A DNA stretch of 64,000 bases from Panacagrimonas perspica (lineage in GTDB: Bacteria > Pseudomonadota > Gammaproteobacteria > Nevskiales > Nevskiaceae), in assembly GCF_004364935.1 (NCBI RefSeq), contig NZ_SOBT01000009.1, positions 519,994 through 583,993 on the forward strand, read 5' to 3'. The translations under genes were made by a program, and so were the position numbers. The notes beneath the pieces are model-generated. The model made no database searches. It was not told the DNA's origin and worked only from the letters and a program-made list of their open reading frames with translations. The first letter of the stretch is position 1. The number at the start of each line of letters is the position of its first letter. Positions 1 to 6,119 of the stretch are shown piece after piece.

Positions 1-10
1 GCCTCAGATG

Positions 11-32
11 TGGTGCGATGTCGGGAATCGAA
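11..32. other. putative distal attachment site (degenerate tRNA-Thr 3' end)
   Basis: This stretch matches the 3' end of the tRNA-Thr gene at 4391-4413 with one gap and two mismatches: TGGTGC, GATG, CGGGA and TCGAA occur in the same order. Read on the minus strand it ends in ACCA, like a tRNA 3' terminus. It is most simply the original tRNA end, displaced when the element inserted and free to decay. Only ten bases lie outside it, so the flank cannot be examined. Generic T-arm similarity is the alternative. Confidence 0.5.
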
Positions 33-85
33 AGGCGAATCCATGCGATTGATATCGCATCGCTTTCCCGGTGGAACTACCCCTT

Positions 86-106
86 GTTACTCACGTAGTT
101 ACTCAC
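86..106 (+). repeat. paired 9-bp repeats, putative integrase arm-type sites (distal end)
   Basis: Two perfect direct copies of GTTACTCAC begin at 86 and 98, 12 bp apart. A degenerate pair with the same orientation and spacing lies at 4255 and 4267 beside the integrase, and both pairs are preceded by a run of C. Tyrosine recombinases of integrative elements bind such arm-type repeats near both element ends. The repeats are seen directly; the role is inferred. Confidence 0.5.
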
Positions 107-289
107 TGGACGACGCGACTCTGGCCTAGTCGAGCCCCTCATCGGCCTATCGGTTACGGTGGCTTTAGCCGTGGCCATCTACAGCACATCCCCTAGCTCG
201 CCGACCTTTTCATCTGAGATTTAGGATCTCACCCCGGCGGAGCGGGCCCGCAAGTCGAACAGACATAGTCCTTCCGTTCTTTCCTAATC

Positions 290-305
290 GTATCCCATAG
301 GATAC
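290..305. promoter_or_regulatory. toxin-antitoxin operator palindrome
   Basis: GTATCC and GGATAC flank the 4-bp centre CATA just 9 bp upstream of the toxin start. Perfect inverted repeats at this place are the usual operators bound by the HTH antitoxin, alone or with toxin, to autorepress type II modules. Confidence 0.65.
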
Positions 306-314
306 ATTACGCAC

Positions 315-605
315 GTGATCGAAGTGCGCCAATCGGAAGAGTTCGCGGGATGGCTGAACGGCCTGAAGGACGGGAAAGGCCGTTCGATCATCGTCGGCCG
401 CATCGCGCGGATGGAACTCGGCAACTTCGGCGATTCGAAGTCGGTTGGCGGCGAAGTGAGCGAGCTGCGGGTGGCCTTCGGACCCGGCTACCGCGTGTAC
501 TTCACGGTCCGCGGCTCGGTTGTTGTGATCCTGCTCTGCGGCGGCGACAAGGGCTCGCAGAAGCGTGACATTGCCAAGGCGAAACAGATGGTCAAGGAGA
601 TTTAG
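315..605 (+). CDS. higB: HigB/RelE-type toxin (addiction module killer protein)
   Basis: This 96-aa protein has the pattern of the phage Gp49-like/HigB family (PF05973): a GNFGDSK segment, then ELR, a glycine-rich turn and YRVYF, then LLCGGDKGSQ near the C-terminus. Family members are ribosome-dependent or free mRNA interferases that are neutralised by an HTH antitoxin. The GTG start lies just after an operator-like palindrome. The cognate antitoxin gene starts 2 bp after the stop, and its AAGGAG ribosome site lies inside the end of this gene. Toxin-first order is typical of the family. It probably stabilises the integrated element. Confidence 0.85.
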   Translation: MIEVRQSEEFAGWLNGLKDGKGRSIIVGRIARMELGNFGDSKSVGGEVSELRVAFGPGYRVYFTVRGSVVVILLCGGDKGSQKRDIAKAKQMVKEI

Positions 606-607
606 AC

Positions 608-988
608 ATGCCCCTCAAAACGACGAAGTTCGACGCAGCGGAGTACCTCAAGACGCCGGAGGATGTCGCTTCTTTCCTCAACGACGCATTCGAAACCGGA
701 GCGCCCGAGGAGATCGTGCACGCGCTCGGAATCGCGGCGCGCGCGCGCGGTATGACCGAAGTGGCCAAGCTGGCTGGAGTTGGCCGGGAGAGCCTTTACA
801 AGGCGCTGGGCGAGGGCGGCAACCCTGAATTCAGCACCGTCATGAAAGTAGCGCAGGCGCTCGGCGTTGTGCTGACCGTGCAATGGCGCGCACCTGATCC
901 GCTGAGCAAGCTGCTCCCTGAAACGGACGGGAAGGTGCTTGTACAAACGTCGAAGCCGCGCACGTCCAAGGTTCGCGCTGCTGCGTAA
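608..988 (+). CDS. higA: HTH antitoxin of the HigB-type module
   Basis: This 126-aa protein matches the addiction-module antidote family that partners Gp49-like toxins. An N-terminal segment with YLKTPEDVASFLNDAFE is followed by a helix-turn-helix at about residues 48-90 (MTEVAKLAGV, then RESLYKAL, then a second helix). The C-terminal tail is basic and Ser/Thr-rich. It should bind and inhibit the upstream toxin and repress the promoter through the palindrome at 290-305. The start is fixed by AAGGAG ending 8 bp upstream. Confidence 0.85.
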   Translation: MPLKTTKFDAAEYLKTPEDVASFLNDAFETGAPEEIVHALGIAARARGMTEVAKLAGVGRESLYKALGEGGNPEFSTVMKVAQALGVVLTVQWRAPDPLSKLLPETDGKVLVQTSKPRTSKVRAAA

Positions 989-1003
989 ACGGGCGATGTC
1001 ACG

Positions 1004-1019
1004 GAGCTCTGCCGAGCTC
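1004..1019 (+). terminator. weak hairpin after the toxin-antitoxin pair
   Basis: Two GAGCTC hexamers separated by TGCC lie 15 bp after the antitoxin stop. No T tract follows, so termination is only possible. The rest of 989-1157 holds nothing recognisable. Confidence 0.25.
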
Positions 1020-1157
1020 ACTCCCAAGGCTTCTGAAACTGGCTGCTCCGGGCCCCTCTCTCGACCCGCTTTGCGCACACGCTAATCGGGGGGCCCACAG
1101 CCAATAGGCGAACCATGGGAGAAAGATGCCCCATGTGCTTCCAATGGCGGGCTGAAG

Positions 1158-1661
1158 TTACTTAGGGTCTTTCGCGAGTCCAGCCATCGTCTTTGCGTAC
1201 TCGGCTCGCTTTTTTGCGTTGGCTTCTTTCAGGCGGATCTGGTCCATGAATGCGCTGGTCTCGTCAAACCACATCGCGATCAATGCAAGTGACGAAAGGC
1301 TCAGCCCAGCCAGTAGCCCGATCACAATAGCGGACAGGAGTGACAGACGTTCGTCCATAGCTGTAATAAGCCATACAACAGCTACGCAGGCGAGACAGCC
1401 TGCCCCAGTAATCCAAAGCCTCCGACGCACCTCTCGCACTTTGACGGCTAGTCTATCCTGTTCACGAGACGATAGCCCTGCCATGCCCGTCATGTCCCAA
1501 GCTTTTCGATAGAGCAATAGTTCGAGCGCCCAAGCGAGCGTCAGAATGCTAGACATGAGCTTGAGCGAATCCATTTGCAGCAGATCCGGGAAGCGCAACC
1601 ACCCAATAGCGAAAACGCCCGGAAGAAGAAACGGAGGAAGGTATCGGGCTACGCGAAACAT
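1158..1661 (-). CDS. hypothetical multi-pass membrane protein
   Basis: This 167-aa protein is not recognised. Two hydrophobic segments lie near the N-terminus (about residues 8-25 and 37-52), a charged cytoplasm-like loop spans about 55-85, two more hydrophobic segments span about 87-102 and 108-130, and a Lys/Arg-rich tail ends the protein. The start codon directly follows the TAA of the small upstream frame (TAAATG), which implies translational coupling. The gene is visibly less GC-rich than the chromosomal genes to the right, consistent with horizontal origin. It belongs to the remnant phage-like block of the island. Confidence 0.55.
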   Translation of the reverse strand: MFRVARYLPPFLLPGVFAIGWLRFPDLLQMDSLKLMSSILTLAWALELLLYRKAWDMTGMAGLSSREQDRLAVKVREVRRRLWITGAGCLACVAVVWLITAMDERLSLLSAIVIGLLAGLSLSSLALIAMWFDETSAFMDQIRLKEANAKKRAEYAKTMAGLAKDPK

Positions 1662-1889
1662 TTAGTCCACTGGCACGATGGCGCTTGAGGTGAGATGGTT
1701 CAGCCAATCGATCATTTCGGCCCACACGTTGGCCGCAAGATTGGTGCCGTCAGCAACTTCAACGGTGTGAGAAATTTTCATCTCCCTTCCTTGCACCCGG
1801 CTTCCATCCTGGAGTTGCAGAGAGACTTCATCTCCCTCTACGTCTCGGAAGGCAATCCCGAGGGTAGCCGTGGTCGCGGTCTATTCCAT
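1662..1889 (-). pseudogene. small phage-type ORF with amber at codon 3, possible restart at 1781
   Basis: Reading from ATG at 1889, with GAGG seven bases upstream, the third codon is TAG. The frame then stays open for 72 codons to TAA at 1664. The reading looks natural (TATLGIAFRDVEGDEVSLQL, later KISHTVEVADG). An internal ATG at 1781 is preceded by AAGGA with a 6-bp spacer and would give a 39-aa product. Either the gene is broken by a CAG-to-TAG change, or only the short form is made. It is coupled to the membrane protein downstream. Product unknown. Confidence 0.4.
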
Positions 1890-1922
1890 CGCGTGCCTCG
1901 TCGTGATGTCGAAGATCGATCG

Positions 1923-2747
1923 TCAGTTCCTCAAGAGCGATTGACGGCCGGAACCGAAGCGCTTGACGAGTTCCGCCTGAAGCTCTTCCACTTCTGGATC
2001 GCCCGTTCGATCGGCGATCGCTGCGAGGTTCGCCAGCTGCGCCGGCAGCGTGGCATCCGGAGTCTCCGTAGTGCGTGCCAGCCACTTAACGACGTTCGGA
2101 TTGGTGAGGAACCGCGCTGCACCGTTCGTTGCCATCGCGCCCGCGACAATCTTCGCAGCCAGAGGGAAGTTGCCCGTCCCCACTGTGGTACCCACCGCCG
2201 AGAGAAGTCCTACTCCTGCCGTTGCACCGGCCGTTCCACTCGGATTCGCGAAGACCTTTGAGCCATCGCGCAGATTGCTGGCGACTCGAGCCAGTGCATC
2301 CATGTCCCGACGAAATTCAGGACCGTGGCTGTCGAATAGGACTCGCTTGGCCTCTGGGCTCAACTTGCTCCAGTTCGTCAGGAAAGTCTGGCTGCTGAAC
2401 GCATCGCCGTCGTCGTTCTGCTGGGAGTTCGTCGCTCTGCCCAACCGGCGTACGACGCTCGCGCTCAAGGCGCGCTTTGCCTCCACAGGCAGCGACTGCG
2501 TCACTTTGCGCAGAACCGTGGCGCCCGCTTCCGTTCCTGACAGGACGGCCTGCAAGACCTTCTCAGGACCTCGGGCCTTGCCTACAACCGAGTCGAGGAC
2601 GTCGATCCGCTCATGCCCCGCCCGCGTGAAGTCGTTCGCTCGGCGATAGGCCGTCTCTGCGTCGCGCCCAGCAGCCTTTGCTGCCAACTCCAGATCATCA
2701 GACAGGCTTCCCGACAGCCATGATGACTCCTGTATAGGTCGTACTGG
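1923..2747 (-). pseudogene. C-terminal fragment of a probable phage virion or ejection protein
   Basis: The frame is open from just inside TAA (2748-2750) to TGA at 1923. Its only plausible start is TTG at 2687, with GGAG touching the codon, which is a poor arrangement. The residues upstream of that TTG still look coding, so the 5' part seems lost. The sequence is Ala-rich and helical with RRANDF, KLSPEAKRVLFD and a Gly/Ala/Val-rich segment at about 150-190 of the TTG-started form. That layout resembles the ends of large internal virion or DNA-injection proteins. The phage assignment is inference from composition and context. Confidence 0.4.
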
Positions 2748-2822
2748 TTAGGCGTGGCGGGGAGTTGCCGCTCCCGGTTGCGCCGCCTGCCTCTCAATGG
2801 TCCCCGAGAGGCACGGGGGGAA

Positions 2823-2993
2823 TCATCCCGTCTCGCTAGCCGAGACCTCTTTCTTCATCGCCTGCCGACGCTTCTTGTCGGTCAGCCGCTTCCGCTGCTT
2901 CCGGCTCGCCGAAGGAAGTTTGTTGAGCAACGACGCCCCGAACGTGGACGCTCGGCTCGTCTTGTCTGTCGGGTCATTTCCGCCGCTGGCCAT
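2823..2993 (-). CDS. hypothetical 56-aa basic protein downstream of the integrase
   Basis: An ATG frame starts 4 bp after the integrase stop and encodes 56 residues. The N-terminus is Gly/Ser/Thr-rich, and the centre is strongly basic (SRKQRKRLTDKKRRQAMKKE). It ends with TGA at 2823. The position suggests coupling to integrase translation. The basic stretch could bind nucleic acid, but no family is recognised and the ribosome site is weak. It may equally be residual phage sequence. Confidence 0.4.
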   Translation of the reverse strand: MASGGNDPTDKTSRASTFGASLLNKLPSASRKQRKRLTDKKRRQAMKKEVSASETG

Positions 2994-2996
2994 AGA

Positions 2997-4231
2997 TCAC
3001 GCCGCCTTGCCTAAGTCGCCCACAACGACGTTCCCGGCCTTCAATCCATCCAGGTAGTCGGCCCACCACTGCATCATCTTTCTGCGCTCGGGCAGGTATT
3101 CGGCGTGGTTGTACGCCGCCTTCACCTTGTTTCGCTCCATGTGGGCGAGCTGACGCTCGATGACGAGGCTGGACCATCCATCTCGTGCAGGAGAGTGGAC
3201 GCCGTGCCGCGGAAGCCATGGCCGCTCATCTCTGTTCCAGAGAAGCCCATGCGCCGCAGGGCGGCCGTGATCGTGTTTTCGCTCATCGGCGAGCGCAGCG
3301 ACCTCACGCCCGGGAACACGTAACGGCCCCGGCCAGTTAATGGCTGCAGGTCCTTGAGGATCGCGACCGCCTGTTTGCTGAGCGGCACGATGTGCGCCGA
3401 CCGCATCTTCATTTTCTCGGCCGGCAGCCGCCACTCGGAGTTGTCCAGGTCGATTTCCGCCCACTCCGCACGCCGCAGTTCGCCTGGACGAACGAAGACG
3501 AGCGGAGCCAGCTTGAGCGCGCTGGAGGCGATCAGTCCGCCGCTGTACCCGTCGATCGCTCGAAGCAGACCGCCGAACGCCTGGGGATCCGTGATGGCAG
3601 CCCGATTCTTCGCCTTGGGAGCGGCAAGGGCCCCTCTCAGGTGAGGGCACGGATCCCGCTTGGCCCTGCCCGTCGCGATGGCGTACCGAAAAATCTGGGA
3701 GCACCGCTGCTTCAACCTATGAGCGGTCTCCAGCTTGCCTTGCTCCTCTACCCTTCGGAGAACGGAAAGCATCTCGGTGGCCTCGATCTCGCCGATGGGT
3801 CGAGCCCCGATCCACGGGAAGGCGAATGACTCGAGCATCCACTTCGCCTTGTCGTAGGTGATGTCAGCCAGGACATGCCGCTGCTTCTCCAACCACTCTC
3901 GGGCGATGGGCTCAACCGTCGTCGCAGCACCGTGCCGACGCGCAACCTCGGCGAGCCGGCGATGGGCGCTGGGATCGACTCCATCTCGGAGGAGCGCACG
4001 GGCTTTGTCCCGGTTGATCCTGGCTTCCTTGAGCGAGATCTCGGGGTAGGTGCCGACGGAAAGCATCTTGGCCGTCCCCGCGAATCGATACCGGTATCTC
4101 CAATAGCGAGCCCCTGACGGGTTCACTTCCACGCATAGGCCTTCTGCATCAGCGACGCGGTACACCTTCGCGCGCGAAGCGAGGTTTTTCACCCTGATTT
4201 CCGACAAGCCGGCCATTGCGAGTAACTGCAT
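2997..4231 (-). pseudogene. int: P4-type tyrosine-recombinase integrase, frameshifted
   Basis: The N-terminus has the DUF4102-type arm-binding domain (VYRVADAEGLCVEV, then YRYRFAGTAKMLSVGTYPEI). A core-binding domain and the catalytic domain follow, with Arg in RPGELRRAEW and HGFR (HxxR). After STLLHEM the frame breaks near 3185. The next frame continues with WSSLVIERQLAHMER and AAYNHAEYLPERR, which holds the second His and, ten residues on, the nucleophilic Tyr. One missing base (GGA to GA before TGG) explains it. As written, the product loses its catalytic Tyr. ATG at 4216 is an alternative start. The gene points away from the tRNA-Thr that is the likely target. Confidence 0.85.
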
Positions 4232-4275
4232 CCTCGAAGGCTGCGATACAGCCCCTTACTCACCATGCCACTCAC
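4218..4275. repeat. putative integrase arm-type sites (integrase end)
   Basis: CTTACTCAC at 4255 and GCCACTCAC at 4267 are 12 bp apart, matching the spacing and orientation of the perfect pair at 86 and 98. An inverted near-copy (GTTACTCGC on the minus strand) lies at 4218-4226 inside the integrase 5' end. The cluster occupies the expected place for recombinase arm sites and integrase promoter control. Confidence 0.45.
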
Positions 4276-4282
4276 AAGATGA

Positions 4283-4309
4283 CGTGGATGCCAGTGGAGG
4301 CCAGCGGAC
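4283..4309 (+). repeat. 27-bp degenerate direct repeat, copy 1
   Basis: This begins CGTGGA, continues with CAGTGGA and ends CGGAC. It matches the copy at 4357-4383 at about 20 of 27 positions. It lies between integrase and tRNA, so it may be a recombinase or excisionase binding site. Confidence 0.45.
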
Positions 4310-4356
4310 GGTGATGTAAATGAAAATCCTCGCATTTAGCGGGGCTTTTGGGGATT

Positions 4357-4383
4357 CGTGGACCTCAGTGGACGTCTACGGAC
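4357..4383 (+). repeat. 27-bp degenerate direct repeat, copy 2
   Basis: This second copy of the CGTGGA / CAGTGGA / CGGAC repeat ends 8 bp before the tRNA 3' end at 4391. See the copy at 4283-4309. Confidence 0.45.
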
Positions 4384-4390
4384 TTCGCAA

Positions 4391-4413
4391 TGGTGCCGAT
4401 GGCGGGACTCGAA
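4391..4413. other. putative proximal attachment core in the tRNA-Thr 3' end
   Basis: The last 23 bases of the tRNA gene are nearly repeated at 11-32, bracketing the integrase element. P4-type integrases commonly recombine in the T-arm and acceptor region of tRNA genes. Confidence 0.5.
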
Positions 4414-4466
4414 CTCGCGACCGCTCGCTTACAAGGCGAGTGCTCTACCAACTGAGCTACATCGGC
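4391..4466 (-). tRNA. tRNA-Thr (anticodon UGU)
   Basis: The minus strand reads as a complete tRNA. The acceptor strands GCCGATG and CATCGGC pair, followed by discriminator A and an encoded CCA. The D-arm contains AGCTCAGTTGGTAGAGC. The anticodon arm pairs CTCGC with GCGAG around a loop centred on TGT, and the T-arm carries GTTCGAGTC. The anticodon UGU decodes ACA. Its 3' end faces the island and served as the attachment site, so the terminal bases probably came from the element. Confidence 0.95.
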
Positions 4467-4483
4467 ATTTTTTTGAGGCCGGG

Positions 4484-4489
4484 ATTCTA
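4484..4489 (-). promoter_or_regulatory. putative -10 box of the tRNA-Thr promoter
   Basis: TAGAAT on the minus strand lies 18 bp upstream of the tRNA 5' end, a suitable distance for a -10 element. No convincing -35 box is visible. Confidence 0.35.
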
Positions 4490-4580
4490 TCCAATCGGGG
4501 CACACGCGCGTCGCACGTTGACGCGACCCCCGCGGCCAGCCGACATTGTGCGGGCGCAGGGAATAACACCGGGAATGTTC

Positions 4581-5975
4581 ATGCGGACAGAATTCCGGGC
4601 GAAGACAGCGTGCAATGGCGCCCGCGGGCTTTTCGTCCTGCTGCTCGGCTTTGGCTTGTGCGCGCCCGTCGGCCTGCGGGCCGAGGGTGCGGCTGCTGCC
4701 GAAGCGATACCGATTTCGCCCGAAAGCGCGCCGGACGTGGGCTCCACGCGCCCGGAGACGTCTCCTGCACCGCAGGACGACGCGCGCGAACGCACGGACC
4801 CGGCCGAAGGCGGAATCTCCGCGGACCTGCAATTCGACGACGCCCCCGCCACGGAGCCGCCGCCCGTCCCCGGTGCTGATGCGGCTCCCGCCACGGCAGA
4901 CAGCCCGCCCCCTGCCGACAGCCTGCCCGCCTCCGATGAGGTGCCCCCGGTCGTCGACTTCACCGAGCCTCCGCGCGAAGCGCCAGGCCCGGTGCCGGTT
5001 CCCGGTGCGGAGGCGGTACCCGATGACGCGCCGCAGGTCCCCGGGCCGCCGACACGCCGACAGCTCTGCGCCAAGCCGGACGATCGGGGCGGCACCGTGG
5101 TCGACGGCATGCAGGTGACCATGGAAGAAACCACCTGCACTGCGGCGCTATGGCTCGACGGACTGTTCGGCGAGCCGCGCAACCTCGATACCGCGCGCAA
5201 GACCAGCGGCTTCCTCGAGTCCTCGGTGAACTGGTCCGAGTTCAAGGACTGGGACCAGCGCACGCGCTTCCGGGTCCGCTTCAAGGTACCCAACCTGAAG
5301 AACCGCGTGTCCGCCGTGTTCGGCCGCGACAACGAGAACGACGTCGTCCGGGATCGCGCGGAAGGATTCGCCGTCCGCTCCGCGTTGCCGCAGATCGCGG
5401 AGGATGATTCCTGGCTTGCTGGTCTGGGTTATTCCTTCCCCGGAACCGAGCGTTTCAAGACCGACTTCCGGATCGGCGCGGCCGGCGTGGCTCACCCGCG
5501 CGTCTACGTCCAGCAGCGCGCGCGCTACATCGCCTATGCCGACGATGAAGACCTGTTCTACCTGCGCGGCACCGGCTTCTGGACCAGCCGGCAGGGCTTC
5601 GGCGTCACGGCCGGCGTCGACTACAGCCACGTGCTGACCAAAACGCTGCTGCTGCGGGTGACCGACGTGGGCACCGTCAGCGAAAAGACCGTCGGACTGG
5701 ACTGGTTCTCCGGAATCATCCTGTACCACAACCTTCGCGAGGAACGCGCGATGGCCTACGAACTGCTGATCCGTGGCCAGACCGACGAGCCCGAGCCGCT
5801 GTACGAGTACGGCGGCCGCGTGGTCTACCGGCATCCGTTCATGCCCAAGCGCCTGTATGTAGAATTCCTGGTCGGCTACAGCTGGCCTCGCGACGATCCG
5901 GCCGAAAAGCGCGAGGGTTCGGCGCAGGCCGGCATCAGCCTGGAGATTCCGTTCGGCCAGCGCGAAGACGACTGA
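4581..5975 (+). CDS. outer-membrane or periplasmic protein with Pro/Ala-rich linker
   Basis: The start chosen is ATG 4581 with GGGA six bases upstream; ATG 4575 is an alternative. The longer frame that runs through the tRNA is rejected. The 464-aa product has a signal peptide (basic start, then GLFVLLLGFGLCAPVGLRA) and a low-complexity Pro/Glu/Ala/Asp stretch at about residues 40-155. A folded domain follows, rich in alternating aromatic and charged strands. It ends in repeated beta segments of barrel type (RLYVEFLVGYSW, then QAGISLEIPF). The family is not recognised. A cell-envelope location is inferred from signal and strand pattern. It stands alone between the tRNA and the acyl-CoA dehydrogenase gene. 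Confidence 0.7.
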   Translation: MRTEFRAKTACNGARGLFVLLLGFGLCAPVGLRAEGAAAAEAIPISPESAPDVGSTRPETSPAPQDDARERTDPAEGGISADLQFDDAPATEPPPVPGADAAPATADSPPPADSLPASDEVPPVVDFTEPPREAPGPVPVPGAEAVPDDAPQVPGPPTRRQLCAKPDDRGGTVVDGMQVTMEETTCTAALWLDGLFGEPRNLDTARKTSGFLESSVNWSEFKDWDQRTRFRVRFKVPNLKNRVSAVFGRDNENDVVRDRAEGFAVRSALPQIAEDDSWLAGLGYSFPGTERFKTDFRIGAAGVAHPRVYVQQRARYIAYADDEDLFYLRGTGFWTSRQGFGVTAGVDYSHVLTKTLLLRVTDVGTVSEKTVGLDWFSGIILYHNLREERAMAYELLIRGQTDEPEPLYEYGGRVVYRHPFMPKRLYVEFLVGYSWPRDDPAEKREGSAQAGISLEIPFGQREDD

Positions 5976-6119
5976 GACGCCGGTGTTTTGTGCCGGAGCG
6001 CCATCGACCGCAACGGCTCGGCCATAGGCAGCATCGACGCGCACGCGAAGAATCCGCGGCCTCACGCGAACCCTCTCGCAAGGCCTGGCGCCTGCGATCC
6101 GAACCAGGAGCTTTCATCG

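Noticed and set aside
1695-2261. 188-codon plus-strand frame over the phage block
   Set aside because: It is Arg/Cys/Ser-rich without motif, while the minus-strand frames have ribosome sites and coupled stops and starts.
4320-4580. In-frame extension of the 4581 gene through the tRNA
   Set aside because: It would translate the reverse of the tRNA gene; a signal peptide and ribosome site start at 4581.
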